Shown: one piece after another, positions 45,559-54,183 of the stretch
Layout: each line of letters opens with the position of its first letter
Position numbering within the stretch: position 1 is the stretch's first letter
Assembly: GCF_014621695.1 (NCBI RefSeq)
Contig: NZ_CP061281.1
Coordinates: 682,001 to 746,000 of the forward strand
DNA length: 64,000 nucleotides
Origin: Streptomyces xanthii
GTDB lineage: Bacteria; Actinomycetota; Actinomycetes; Streptomycetales; Streptomycetaceae
Direction of reading: 5' to 3'
Notes under the pieces: model-generated
Databases searched by the model: none
Seen by the model: the letters and a program-made list of their open reading frames with translations, nothing else
Told to the model about the DNA's origin: nothing
Made by a program: the position numbers and the translations under genes

Positions 45559-45577
45559 CGGCTCCCTGTGTGAGCCG
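45559..45577 (+). terminator. Small hairpin 3' of the tRNA-like RNA
   Basis: CGGCTC (45559-45564) and GAGCCG (45572-45577) form a six-pair stem with a seven-base loop, 14 bases after the tRNA-like domain. A matching small hairpin (GCGGAA with TTCCGC, 45401-45420) precedes the RNA. It may mark the 3' end, or be part of the leader of the downstream hydrolase mRNA. Confidence 0.35.
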
Positions 45578-45634
45578 ACGCGGCGGCGGGTAGGCGCGGG
45601 CACGTCAAGTGTCCCTCCGGCCCCAGGAGTTCCC

Positions 45635-46723
45635 GTGCCGCTGCCCGCGCTCAACCGCACCACGACCACCGTCGGCGTCGCCGCCCTCGCCCTCCTCGGC
45701 GGGATCGTCATCGGCGGCACCGGCGCGGTGAGCGCGAGCCCCCCGGCCGAGCCGAAGGTGCAGAACACGTTCGACTCCCTCGGCGCCGACGTGCGCGCCG
45801 CGAAGCTCCCCTCGGGCCGCACCGCCCACTACACCGACTCGGGCCCGGCCGACGGCACTCCGGTGCTCTACATCGGCGGCACCGGGACCAGCGCCCGGGC
45901 CGTCCACATGACCGACTTCCTGCGCACGACCCGGCAGAACCTGGGCCTGCGCATGATCACGGTCGAACGGAACGGCTTCGGCGACACCGCCTACGATCCG
46001 GAACTGGGCCGCGCCGACTACGCCGAGGACGTGCTCCAGGTCCTCGACCGGCTCGGCGTAAGGGAGTTCAAGGTGATCGCGATATCCGGCGGCGGCCCGT
46101 ACGCCGCCGAGATCGCCTCCCGCGCCCCCGAGCGGATCAGCGCCCTGCACCTGGCGGCCGCGCTCCCGCCCTTCGGCGCGAAGCCGGCGTACTGCGCCCT
46201 GTCCGACGAGCAGCTCTCCGCCGCCGTGAAGGACCAGATCAGGGACCCGCGGGTGTGGTGGGCCTTCCCCGCCGACAGCCCGGTCCGGTCGATCCCCGGC
46301 TTCGCCGACACGGCGTACGAGGAGGGGGCGCGGACCTACAACCAGCGCGGCCAGCAGGCGGATCCGGCGCCGCAGGTGCACGAGCAGCGGCTGTACTGCG
46401 AGCGCCCCGGCCCGGACGCGTCGAAGCTGACGGCGCCCGTGTTCCTGTACCACGGCGACAAGGACACCACCGTGCCCGCGAGCACCCTGGCCACGTGGCG
46501 CGAGCAGTTCGCCCCCGGCCAGGTGCGGACCCGCACGTACGCGGACTCCGGGCACGACGTCCAGTACCGCCACTGGGACCAGATCCTCGTCGACCTGGCG
46601 GGCCGGGCGGACCGGACGGTGGTCTGCCGGGACGAGCACACGCGGGCGCTGCCGGCCCGGGAGGCGGACGCGCTGGTCGGCAAGGGGAAGGCGACGCTGG
46701 GCAGTTGCGCCTGGAACGGCTGA
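45635..46723 (+). CDS. Exported alpha/beta hydrolase
   Basis: The 362-residue protein starts at GTG 45635 after AGGAG. A signal anchor or signal peptide (TTVGVAALALLGGIVIGGTGAVSAS) precedes an alpha/beta-hydrolase domain. VLYIGGTGTSARA is the oxyanion strand, VIAISGGGPYAAEIA the nucleophile elbow with Ser (Ala replaces the first Gly of GxSxG), LYHGDKDTTVPAS the Asp, and YADSGHDVQYRHW the His. The substrate is unknown. Its transcript ends at a very strong hairpin (46729-46764). The start lies 90 bases beyond the tRNA-like RNA. Confidence 0.85.
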   Translation: MPLPALNRTTTTVGVAALALLGGIVIGGTGAVSASPPAEPKVQNTFDSLGADVRAAKLPSGRTAHYTDSGPADGTPVLYIGGTGTSARAVHMTDFLRTTRQNLGLRMITVERNGFGDTAYDPELGRADYAEDVLQVLDRLGVREFKVIAISGGGPYAAEIASRAPERISALHLAAALPPFGAKPAYCALSDEQLSAAVKDQIRDPRVWWAFPADSPVRSIPGFADTAYEEGARTYNQRGQQADPAPQVHEQRLYCERPGPDASKLTAPVFLYHGDKDTTVPASTLATWREQFAPGQVRTRTYADSGHDVQYRHWDQILVDLAGRADRTVVCRDEHTRALPAREADALVGKGKATLGSCAWNG

Positions 46724-46728
46724 GCCGA

Positions 46729-46764
46729 CCGCCCGCGGCCGGCTCGGGTTCCGGCCGCGGGCGG
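46729..46764. terminator. Strong hairpin terminator between convergent genes
   Basis: CCGCCCGCGGCCGG (46729-46742) and CCGGCCGCGGGCGG (46751-46764) are perfect 14-base arms around an eight-base loop, between the rightward hydrolase and the leftward HbpS-like gene. Confidence 0.85.
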
Positions 46765-46780
46765 TGGCGGTTCACGGGGG

Positions 46781-47344
46781 TCAGTGCCCGAGCGCGTCGG
46801 CTCCCGCCTTGGCGAACTTCTCGTCGAGGTCGCCCGAGGGCGCGCCCGCGACACCGATACCGGCGATCGGGGCGCCCTTGGCGGTGACCGGGTAGCCGCC
46901 GCCGAGGAAGAGCGTGCCGGGGATGTCCTTGAGCGTCGGGGCGTTCGCGAGGCGCTTGACCAGCTCGGAGGTCGGGGCGTTGAAGGAGACCGCGGTGAAC
47001 GCCTTCTTCTCGGCGGACTCGTACGACTGCGGGCCGGCGCCGTCGCCTCTCAGGGTGACGACCGTGTTGCCGTTGCGGTCGACGACCGCGACGGACACGC
47101 GCTGGTTCTCCTTCTCGGCGGCGTCGAGCGCGGCCTGCGCCGCTCTGGTGGCGGCGTCGATCGACAGGTGCGTGGTCTGGATCAGGTTCTTGTTCGACGC
47201 GTCGGTCCGCACCGTGGTCGTGGCCGGCGCGGCCGGGGACGAAGCGTTGGCGCTGTACACGCCCAGGCCCCCGAGGGCGACGGCGGTGAGGGCGGCGCCG
47301 GCCATGAGGCGGGCGCGCCGGGAGGACATGGCGTGGGACTTCAT
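46781..47344 (-). CDS. Secreted haem-degrading/haem-binding protein (HbpS/GlcG family)
   Basis: The 187-residue precursor has a signal peptide (ARLMAGAALTAVALGGLGVYSANAS). Its DUF336/GlcG domain shows LSIDAATRAAQAALDAAEKENQRVSVAVVDRNGNTVV, a motif region TSELVKRLANAPTLKDIPG, and FLGGGYPVTAKGAPIAGIGVAGAPSGDLDEK. HbpS is the secreted haem-binding redox sensor of Streptomyces that pairs with the SenS/SenR system; those genes are not in this window, so this may be a paralogue. AGGAG precedes ATG 47344. Confidence 0.85.
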   Translation of the reverse strand: MKSHAMSSRRARLMAGAALTAVALGGLGVYSANASSPAAPATTTVRTDASNKNLIQTTHLSIDAATRAAQAALDAAEKENQRVSVAVVDRNGNTVVTLRGDGAGPQSYESAEKKAFTAVSFNAPTSELVKRLANAPTLKDIPGTLFLGGGYPVTAKGAPIAGIGVAGAPSGDLDEKFAKAGADALGH

Positions 47345-47665
47345 CGGGTGCTCCTGTGCCGGACGGAGACCGCGGGGACACCGACGGGGCCGGTGCGCCC
47401 CACAGAGCCTGGTGCGATCCAAGCTGGCCCGGACGGTATCCCATTTGCCGCCCATCGGGGACCCGTCCCGGAGATTCAGAAATGCCCCGCCCGCGGCCCG
47501 GCCTTCAGTCCCGCCGCGCACCGCACCGACCACACACTTCAATCACCCACCTGAACTGGGAAGATGGCGAATCCCTCCGCGCCGCCCACCCCGATCCGCC
47601 GATGATCCGGGCGCGGTCGCGACGATGGATGCTTCGACCACCCACATACGTGCGGTATACCAATA
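47345..47665. other. Intergenic region between MFS gene and HbpS-like gene
   Basis: About 320 bases lie between the stop of the leftward MFS exporter and the start of the leftward HbpS-like gene. It should contain the HbpS-like promoter. Frames here give low-complexity translations, and no hairpin or repeat of note was seen. Confidence 0.5.
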
Positions 47666-49159
47666 TCAGTGACGCCGGGCGTCCTCGCCGGGCTCCAGCG
47701 CGGGGGCCGTGACGCCCAGGTGGGCGCGGCACTGGGGACGCGGCGCCTCGGCCAGGCGCGGGCGCACCGTCCGGGGACGGACGAAGACCGCTGCCAGCAC
47801 GGCGCTCAGGACGAACAGGCCCGCACAGCCGTACGCGGCGCGGTGGAAGGACGTGTTCACGGCGTCGGGCCGGGTGTACGCCTCGCCGGACAGTCCCACG
47901 GCGAGCGGCAGCGCGGCGACGACGAGCAGTTGCGCGACGCGGGCCGCGGTGTTGTTGACCCCGCTGGCGAGCCCGGCGCGCTCGGGTTCCACGGAGGCCA
48001 GGACGGTCGCGGTCAGCGGTGCCACGAACGTGGCCATGCCGAGACCGAGCACGCCGACCGCGGGCAGCACGTCGGCCGCGTACGAGGAGCCGGGGTGGAT
48101 CCGCAGCATGAGCAGGACGCCGGCCGCGGCCACGAGCGGTCCGGTCACGAGGGGGACGGTCGGGCCGACGCGGCGGGCGAGGTCGCCCGAGCGGGCGGAG
48201 AGGAGCAGCATCAGGACGGTGATCGGCAGGGTCGCCACCCCGGCCTCCAGCGCGTTGTAGCCGAGGGCCACCTGGAGCTGCACGGGCAGCAGGAACAGGA
48301 TGCCGCCGATACCGGCGTAGAGGCAGAGGGTCATGCCGTTGGTGGCGCTGAAGAGGCGGGAGCGGAACAGGGACGGCGGCAGCATCGGCGCGGCCCTGCG
48401 CCGCTCGACGAGGACGAAGGCGACTCCGGCCGCGACACCGAGCACCGCCGCGAGCGCGGTGCCGCCGGCCGGGACACCGCCGGACGCGCCGATCAGGGCG
48501 TAGCTGACACCGGCGAGACAGAGCGCGGCGAGGGCCGCTCCTAGCTGGTCGAAGGGGGTGTCGGCCGCGGCCGGGTCGCGACTCTCGGGCACGTGGCGCA
48601 GGGCGATGGCGAGGACGACGGCGGCGAGCGGCACGTTGATGAGGAAGATCCAGCGCCAGCCGGGCCCGTCGATGAGCCAGCCGCCGAGGAAGGGCCCCAG
48701 CGCGCCGGCGACCCCGGTCAGACCCGACCACGCGCCGACCGCCCGCGCCTGGTCGTCGGGGTGGTACACGGCTCGTACGAGGGCCAGTGAGCCCGGGGTG
48801 AGGAGGGCGCCGCCGACGCCTTGCAAAGCCCGGGCCGCGATGAGCGTCCCCTCGTCGGGGGCGAGGCCGCACAGCGCGGAGGCGACGGCGAACCAGGCGA
48901 CGCCGAGGACGAGGGTGCGCCGCCGCCCGATCCGGTCGCCGAGGGCTCCGCCCCACAGGAGCAGCGCGGACAGCGTCAGCATGTAGGCGTTGACGACCCA
49001 CTGGAGGGTGGAGAGGGAGGCGTCGAGGTCGCGGCCCATCTTGGGCAGTGCGACGTTCACGACGGTTCCGTCGAGCATGGCCATGCCGGAGGCGAGCACG
49101 ACGCACGCGAGGATCCAGCGCCCGCGCGCCGAGGACAGCCTTACATCCATGCCCGCCAT
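47666..49159 (-). CDS. MFS multidrug exporter, DHA2 (14-helix) family
   Basis: The 497-residue transporter has 14 predicted helices. Motif A is GDRIGRRRTLVLGV in the loop 2-3 region, and motif C-like GLTGVAGALGPFLGGWLID lies in helix 5; MAMLDGTVVNVALPKMGRDL is the motif D1 region of DHA2/EmrB-QacA proteins. It exports drugs or other small hydrophobic compounds with protons. ATG 49150 (MDVRL) is an alternative start. No regulator is adjacent. Confidence 0.9.
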   Translation of the reverse strand: MAGMDVRLSSARGRWILACVVLASGMAMLDGTVVNVALPKMGRDLDASLSTLQWVVNAYMLTLSALLLWGGALGDRIGRRRTLVLGVAWFAVASALCGLAPDEGTLIAARALQGVGGALLTPGSLALVRAVYHPDDQARAVGAWSGLTGVAGALGPFLGGWLIDGPGWRWIFLINVPLAAVVLAIALRHVPESRDPAAADTPFDQLGAALAALCLAGVSYALIGASGGVPAGGTALAAVLGVAAGVAFVLVERRRAAPMLPPSLFRSRLFSATNGMTLCLYAGIGGILFLLPVQLQVALGYNALEAGVATLPITVLMLLLSARSGDLARRVGPTVPLVTGPLVAAAGVLLMLRIHPGSSYAADVLPAVGVLGLGMATFVAPLTATVLASVEPERAGLASGVNNTAARVAQLLVVAALPLAVGLSGEAYTRPDAVNTSFHRAAYGCAGLFVLSAVLAAVFVRPRTVRPRLAEAPRPQCRAHLGVTAPALEPGEDARRH

Positions 49160-49336
49160 TCTGCTCCGGACTGCGCCGGCGCACCGGGCGGCGGCCGCAC
49201 GGGGTCCGCAATGTCACGGGCTGCCGATGAATTTCTGTACGTGCGGGAACAGGGCACCATATGTGCGGGCTCGGGGGCCCGGGTGTAACACGCCGGCAAT
49301 TGCGCGGCGCTGAAGGGGAGAAAGGCCAAGCGTCAG

Positions 49337-49705
49337 ATGGGATTTCTTGTGAACGGCACCGGCCACCCCACACCCGGATACCAGTCGTACGAGCGGCCCC
49401 CGGAGCCCGACCGCTCGGAGCGCACCGCGCGCACGGCCCGCAGGACGGCCCTCACGATCTCCACGATCGCCGACGTCGCCGCCGGTTTCCTGGGCCTCTG
49501 GATCGTTCTGTACCTCCTGGAGGCCAACGGGGCGAACCCGTTCGTCTCGTTCGTGCACTCGACTGCCGACTGGCTCTCCGGGTGGGCACAGGACATTTTC
49601 ACGATGGACACAGAATTCCTGCGGATCATTCTCAATTTCGGCCTTCCGGCGTTGATCTATTTGGCGGTGGGCCATGGGATCGCGGCTCGGATCAATCGCG
49701 CCTGA
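49337..49705 (+). CDS. Small two-helix membrane protein
   Basis: The 122-residue protein has a hydrophilic N-terminus with many charged residues (PEPDRSERTARTARRT), then helix 1 (IADVAAGFLGLWIVLYLLEA) and helix 2 (FGLPALIYLAVGHGIAARI). Between the helices lies a moderately hydrophobic region (FVSFVHSTADWLSGWAQDIF). It is not recognised beyond resembling conserved hypothetical proteins. AAGG lies about 12 bases upstream, a weak ribosome site. Confidence 0.7.
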   Translation: MGFLVNGTGHPTPGYQSYERPPEPDRSERTARTARRTALTISTIADVAAGFLGLWIVLYLLEANGANPFVSFVHSTADWLSGWAQDIFTMDTEFLRIILNFGLPALIYLAVGHGIAARINRA

Positions 49706-49787
49706 CGGTTCGGTGAACGCCGATGGATACCGGTGAATGCCGCAGCACGGCGAAACGGCGGGCAAGGGCAGCGGAAGGAGTAATGAG

Positions 49788-49985
49788 GTGACACGTACGC
49801 ACGGCGCCGGAAACGGTCTCGCGCCCATTTATGAAGAACTCGTGCGAGAGCGGGGTGACGTCATGACCGAGGCGCAGCGGGCGGCGGCGCACGCGCGGCA
49901 TCAGGAGGCGGCCCTGCTGCCCGGACCGGTTCCCGCGGGTCCGCCCGCGCCTGCGTCGGCGGGCCCGCAGGGAAACGGACAGTAG
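49788..49985 (+). CDS. Small soluble protein of unknown function
   Basis: The 65-residue product starts at GTG 49788, seven bases after GGAAGGAG. It has a helical N-terminal half (GLAPIYEELVRERGDVMTEAQ) and a Pro/Ala/Gly-rich tail (PGPVPAGPPAPASAGPQG). Such a charged helix with a disordered tail is seen in many small actinobacterial proteins. The longer frame from 49737 has no ribosome site. It follows the two-helix membrane protein on the same strand. Confidence 0.6.
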   Translation: MTRTHGAGNGLAPIYEELVRERGDVMTEAQRAAAHARHQEAALLPGPVPAGPPAPASAGPQGNGQ

Positions 49986-50140
49986 ACCGGGCGACCCGGA
50001 GCGCATCGTTTCTGCGTCCCGCTCGTTGCACAGGACACCGCGGGTCCGGGGACGCGCACTCCCCCTCGGGCCCGCAGCACAGAGCCCAGTTGTCGGCACC
50101 GTAGGTCACACCGCACGCCGGTGTGCTGGTGCGTTCCGAC

Positions 50141-50179
50141 GGGTGCGGGACCGGCCCCCCTCCTTCCGGTCCCGCACCC
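50141..50179. terminator. Hairpin terminator between convergent genes
   Basis: GGGTGCGGGACCGG (50141-50154) and CCGGTCCCGCACCC (50166-50179) are perfect 14-base arms with an 11-base loop containing a run of C and T. It ends the rightward small-protein transcript and the leftward PP2C-MASE1-VOC operon. Confidence 0.85.
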
Positions 50180-50282
50180 GCCTTGCCGTCCCCCGAGGGC
50201 ACACCCGTATCTGTGCGCACCACGGCGGCGATCAACCCCACGGGCCGGTTGGCACAGGCGTGCTCCCCTTCCCCCGTTCGGG

Positions 50283-50723
50283 TCAGGCCAGGTCTTCGGC
50301 GAGGCCCACGATGATGCCCTCGGGACCGCGCACGTAGGCGAGCAGGAAGGTGTCCTCGAAGCGCTCGATCGTGCCGACGAGTTCGGCGCCGTGGGGGCGC
50401 AGGCGGGCGACGGTGTCGTGGAGGTCGTCGACGGCGAACATGATCCGGCGCAGGCCCAGGGTGTTCGACGGGGCGGCCTGCGGTTCCGGGACGACGGGGG
50501 CGGGGCGGTGGAACCGGGCGAGCTCGACCCGTCCGGGGGCGCCCGGGACGCGCAGCATGGCGACGTCCTGGCGCACGTCGTCGACGCCGATGACACGCTC
50601 GGCCCAGCGCCCTTCGAGCGGGAACCGGCCCTCCAGTTCCATGCCGAGTTCGACGAAGAACGCGATGACGGCGTCGAGGTCCTCGACGACGATCAGGACG
50701 TTGTCCATCCGCCGGATGCTCAT
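50283..50723 (-). CDS. VOC-superfamily protein (operon-terminal)
   Basis: The 146-residue VOC protein begins MSIRRMDNVLIVVEDLDAVI, continues LGMELEGRFPLEGRWAE and RIMFAVDDLHDTVARLRPHG, and ends VRGPEGIIVGLAEDLA, giving the two-module fold. Its ATG overlaps the stop of the MASE1 gene (ATGA), so it is translated with the sensor operon. The metabolic role is unknown. Confidence 0.85.
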   Translation of the reverse strand: MSIRRMDNVLIVVEDLDAVIAFFVELGMELEGRFPLEGRWAERVIGVDDVRQDVAMLRVPGAPGRVELARFHRPAPVVPEPQAAPSNTLGLRRIMFAVDDLHDTVARLRPHGAELVGTIERFEDTFLLAYVRGPEGIIVGLAEDLA

Positions 50724-51736
50724 GCGGGGTCTCCTTCGGCCCGTGACGGGTCCGGCAGGTGCCGGGGCGGCACCTCCGGCGGCATCTCGCCCGCGGCCAG
50801 ATGGTCCAGGACCTCGGCGAGTTCGTCGCAGGCGCTCTGCACCGAGCGGCGGGTCGCGATCTGTTCGGTGACGAGCGCCGAGAGCAGCAGGGCGGTCAGG
50901 GCGGTGGCGCCGTTGAACGCCTGCAGCTTCACCATGATCTCGACCTTGGACAGATTGAGGAAGGCCCCCTTGCCGGTGTTCGCGGCGTACGTGGTCAGGA
51001 CGGAGGAGAACAGCGCGCACAGCGTGCTGCCGGCCAGCTGGAAGCGGAGGGCCGCCCAGATCAGCAGCGGGAAGACGAGGAAGAGCAGGCTCGTCTCGCC
51101 GAGCGCGCCGAGCGGCACGATGACGAGCGCGGCCACGGCCAGGCAGGCGGCCTCCAGCCAGCGGCGGCCCCACGGGGCGCGGCCGACGCCCACGAGGAGG
51201 AGCAGCAGCGGGGTGACCAGGAGGACGCCCATCGCGTCGCCGACCCACCAGGACAGCCAGACGGCCCAGAACTCGCCCCGGTCCAGGTCTCCATTGACGG
51301 CCTGGACGCCGACGCCGATCGTCGCGCTGATCAGCATGGCGCCGAGCCCGCCCAGGAAGACCAGGGCGAGCCCGTCGCGCAGCCGTGAGATGTCGAGCCG
51401 GAAGCCGATCCTGCGCAGGCAGTAGTAGGCGCACAAGGGGGCGAGGGTGTTGCCCGCGACGTTGACGAGCGTGGTCATCTGCGGGGTGACGATGGAGGCG
51501 ATGACGAGGAAGGAGCCGAGGGCGATCCCCGGCCACACCTGTACGCCGAACATGAGCAGGGCCGCGACGGCGACGCCGGTCGGGGGCCAGATGGGGGTGA
51601 CGACGACGCCCTCGACGACGACCTGGCTCAGCAGACCGATGCGGCCGGCCACGTAGTAGCAGGCGGCCACGACCAGGAGCTTGAGGGCCGCCTCCACGGG
51701 CGGCAGCAGTCGCCGAGTCACCACCACAGCAGTCAT
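50720..51736 (-). CDS. Stand-alone MASE1-domain membrane sensor protein
   Basis: The 338-residue protein has about eight membrane helices matching MASE1: LLVVAACYYVAGRIGLLSQ at the N-terminus, then VTPIWPPTGVAVAALLMFG and NVAGNTLAPLCAYYCLRRIGF. A cytoplasmic tail (residues about 300-338; RRSVQSACDELAEVLDHLAAGEMPPE) has no output domain, unlike most MASE1 proteins, which carry kinase, GGDEF or PP2C domains. Its start overlaps the stop of the PP2C gene (ATGA), suggesting that sensing and output are split across two coupled proteins. Confidence 0.85.
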   Translation of the reverse strand: MTAVVVTRRLLPPVEAALKLLVVAACYYVAGRIGLLSQVVVEGVVVTPIWPPTGVAVAALLMFGVQVWPGIALGSFLVIASIVTPQMTTLVNVAGNTLAPLCAYYCLRRIGFRLDISRLRDGLALVFLGGLGAMLISATIGVGVQAVNGDLDRGEFWAVWLSWWVGDAMGVLLVTPLLLLLVGVGRAPWGRRWLEAACLAVAALVIVPLGALGETSLLFLVFPLLIWAALRFQLAGSTLCALFSSVLTTYAANTGKGAFLNLSKVEIMVKLQAFNGATALTALLLSALVTEQIATRRSVQSACDELAEVLDHLAAGEMPPEVPPRHLPDPSRAEGDPA

Positions 51737-52656
51737 CAGACACCGGGCGGACCGGATCGGCCAGACGAGGGCGTCCGGCCGGGGCCGCGCGAGGAGCCGC
51801 CCGGGGTGGGGGGCAGCTTGGGTGCCGGGTACCAGGGCACGCCGACGTCGTGGCCGATGACGAGCACGGCGGCGTCGTCCTCGTGCCCGACCGTGTCGGC
51901 CAGCTTCATCACGCCGCCGACGAGCGCGTCGATGCCGAGGCTGGCCCCGGCGGTGATCTCGGCGAGCCGTCTGACCTGGCCGAGGCCGTCGTCGATGTGC
52001 AGGGAGGGGCCCTCGACGACGCCGTCCGTGACCAGGACGAGGACGCCGCCGACGGTCAGCCGGTGGCATGCCACGGGGTACTCGGCGCCGCGCATCACGC
52101 CGAGCGGGGGCCCGACCTCGCCGTCGTCGATGCCGGAGCGGCCGTCGGCGGTGGCCCAGATGTGCGGGATGTGTCCGGCCCGCGCACACTCCAGGACGCC
52201 GGTGGCGGGGTCCAGGCGCAGGAACGTGCAGGTGGCGAAGAGGTCGGCGTTGAGGGAGATCAGCAGGTCGTTCGTCCGGCCGAGCAGCCGGCCGGGGTCC
52301 TCGGTGACCGAGGCCAGCGCGCGCAGGGCCACCCGGACCTGGCCCATGAAGGCGGCCGCCTGGGCGTTGTGGCCCTGGACGTCGCCGATGGAGATGCCGA
52401 TGCGGCCGTCGGACATGGGGAAGGCGTCGTACCAGTCGCCGCCCACGTTGAGCCCGTGGTTGGCCGGCATGTAGCCCACGGCGATCCGTACGCCCGGGGG
52501 GCGCGGCAGGTCGCGGGGCAGCATGCCGTGCTGCAGGGCCACCGCCAGCTCGACCCGGGAGCGCTGCATCTCGGCCAGCTCCCGGGCCCGGGCGGTCAGC
52601 GCGCCGAGCCGCTGAAGCAGCTCGTCACCGCCGTCGGCGGACCCACTGCGGAACAT
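51736..52656 (-). CDS. PP2C-family serine phosphatase (SpoIIE/RsbU type)
   Basis: The 306-residue protein has a coiled helix (LTARARELAEMQRSRVELAVALQHGML) followed by the SpoIIE domain: VGGDWYDAFPMSDGRIGISIGDVQGHNAQAAAFM with metal-binding Asp residues, ECARAGHIPHIW, and VLVTDGVVEGPSL. The Pro/Gly-rich C-terminal tail is low complexity. Such phosphatases act on STAS anti-sigma antagonists to free sigma factors. It heads the PP2C-MASE1-VOC operon and likely receives its signal from the coupled MASE1 protein. Confidence 0.9.
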   Translation of the reverse strand: MFRSGSADGGDELLQRLGALTARARELAEMQRSRVELAVALQHGMLPRDLPRPPGVRIAVGYMPANHGLNVGGDWYDAFPMSDGRIGISIGDVQGHNAQAAAFMGQVRVALRALASVTEDPGRLLGRTNDLLISLNADLFATCTFLRLDPATGVLECARAGHIPHIWATADGRSGIDDGEVGPPLGVMRGAEYPVACHRLTVGGVLVLVTDGVVEGPSLHIDDGLGQVRRLAEITAGASLGIDALVGGVMKLADTVGHEDDAAVLVIGHDVGVPWYPAPKLPPTPGGSSRGPGRTPSSGRSGPPGV

Positions 52657-52839
52657 CGCTCACTCCGGTCCCACGAGATCCCCTCGCACCAGCCCACTCT
52701 GTGGGGTTTCCCTTGTGAATCATCCTGAACGGCTTTTCGTACCGAACGACATAAATCGCCCCCTCACTCTGCCCAAAGTCGGGGGCGGCCGCACCTTGTC
52801 GGCCTTCGGGCCCGCTGCCGAACGGTCGCCGCGTCCGCG

Positions 52840-53676
52840 TCAGGCGCTGAGCACACCCGCGCCGAGCAGGCCGAACAGGGCCAGGCCGATGACCACACGG
52901 TAGACGACGAAGGCGTTGAAGGAGTGGCGGGCCACGAACTTCAGCAGCCAGGAGATCGAGACGTACGCGACGACGAAGGAGACGGCCGTGCCGGCCACGA
53001 TGGGGGCCGCGCCCGCGCCGCTGCCCACGGCGTCCTTCAGCTCGTACAGGCCGGCGCCGGTCAGGGCGGGGATGCCGAGGAAGAAGGACAGGCGGGTCGC
53101 GGCGACCCGGTCGAGGTCGAGCAGGAGCGCGGTGGACATGGTCGCCCCGGAGCGCGAGAAGCCGGGGAAGAGCAGAGCGAGGATCTGCGAGCAGCCCACG
53201 AGCATGGCGTCCTTGAACGAGGTGTCGTCCTCGCCGCGCTTGTGCCGGCCCATCCGGTCGGCCACCCACATGACGCCCGATCCCGCGACGAGGGACCCCG
53301 CGACCACCCACAGGGAGGCGAGCGGGCCCTCGATGAGCGGCTTCGCGGCGAGGCCGACGACCACGATCGGGATCGTCGCGCAGATCACCCACCAGGCGAA
53401 CTTGTAGTCGTGGTGGTAGCGCTCCTCCTTGTCGCGCAGACCGCGGCCCCACGCGGTGACGATCCGCACGATGTCCTTGAAGAAGTAGACGAGCACGGCG
53501 GCGATCGCGCCGACCTGGATGACCGCGGTGAAGCCGACCACGGCGGGGTCGTTCACCGGGATGTCCATGAGTCCCTCGGCGATCTTGAGATGGCCGGTGG
53601 AGGATACGGGCAGGAACTCGGTGACGCCCTCGACGACGCCGAGGATCACCGACTGCCCGAGGCTGATGGCACTCAT
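52840..53676 (-). CDS. uppP: Undecaprenyl-diphosphatase UppP (BacA)
   Basis: The 278-residue membrane protein recycles undecaprenyl pyrophosphate to its monophosphate for cell-wall synthesis. Motifs are VVEGVTEFLPVSSTGHL (with the Glu-rich and SSTGH segment) and LLFPGFSRSGATMS, which together form the active site. Eight helices are predicted. ATG 53676 (MSAISLGQ) matches the family N-terminus; the frame upstream is extra. Over-expression of this family confers bacitracin resistance, relevant to the BlaI-type regulator that is divergent from it. Confidence 0.94.
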   Translation of the reverse strand: MSAISLGQSVILGVVEGVTEFLPVSSTGHLKIAEGLMDIPVNDPAVVGFTAVIQVGAIAAVLVYFFKDIVRIVTAWGRGLRDKEERYHHDYKFAWWVICATIPIVVVGLAAKPLIEGPLASLWVVAGSLVAGSGVMWVADRMGRHKRGEDDTSFKDAMLVGCSQILALLFPGFSRSGATMSTALLLDLDRVAATRLSFFLGIPALTGAGLYELKDAVGSGAGAAPIVAGTAVSFVVAYVSISWLLKFVARHSFNAFVVYRVVIGLALFGLLGAGVLSA

Positions 53677-53729
53677 CTGTTGTCCGTTGTCCGTTCCGTT
53701 CGGGCGCATGGCACACTGAGGCACACCAG

Positions 53730-53768
53730 CTTCTACACCGGTGTCGAACTTCTACACGACTGTAGAAG
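53730..53768. promoter_or_regulatory. Two adjacent BlaI-type operators
   Basis: CTTCTACA-CGAC-TGTAGAAG (53749-53768) is a perfect palindrome. CTTCTACA-CCGG-TGTCGAAC (53730-53749) is a second, imperfect copy, with start points 19 bases apart. TACA/TGTA cores are the known signature of BlaI/MecI operators. They lie just before the BlaI-like gene and between it and the divergent uppP. Confidence 0.8.
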
Positions 53769-53791
53769 GTGACGGAAGGAACGCCAAACCC

Positions 53792-54169
53792 ATGGGCTCC
53801 CAGCTGCCGGACAGCGGCCCCAAGCGGCCCAACGGCGCGCGCGAGGCCGAGATCCTCGCCCTGCTGCAGGAGGCCGGTGCCGCCCTGACACCGGGCGAGG
53901 TCACCGAACGCCTCGGCGGCGAGCTGACGTACAGCAGCGTCGTGACGATCCTCACCCGCATGCACTCGAAGGAGCTGCTGAGCCGCACCCGGCGCGGGCG
54001 GGCGTACGCGTACGCGCCGGTGACGGACGACGCCGGGTTCGCCGCGCGCCGGATGCACACGGTGCTGGCCGAGCGGCGGGACCGACAGACCGTCCTCGCC
54101 CGTTTCGCGGACGACCTGTCCAGCTCCGACGCCGAGCTGCTGCGCCGGCTGCTCGACCAGGCCCCCTGA
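53792..54169 (+). CDS. BlaI/MecI/CopY-family repressor
   Basis: The 125-residue repressor has the Penicillinase_R winged helix: PNGAREAEILALLQEAGAALTPGEVTERL, then LTYSSVVTILTRMHSKELLSRTRRGRAYAYAP, and a C-terminal dimerisation helix pair. ATG 53792 follows GGAAGGA by 11 bases; GTG 53741 would extend the protein into the operator. It probably autoregulates through the two operators and is inactivated by the M56 peptidase encoded downstream, as in the bla/mec systems. Confidence 0.88.
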   Translation: MGSQLPDSGPKRPNGAREAEILALLQEAGAALTPGEVTERLGGELTYSSVVTILTRMHSKELLSRTRRGRAYAYAPVTDDAGFAARRMHTVLAERRDRQTVLARFADDLSSSDAELLRRLLDQAP

Positions 54170-54183
54170 GGACGCGCCGCCCG

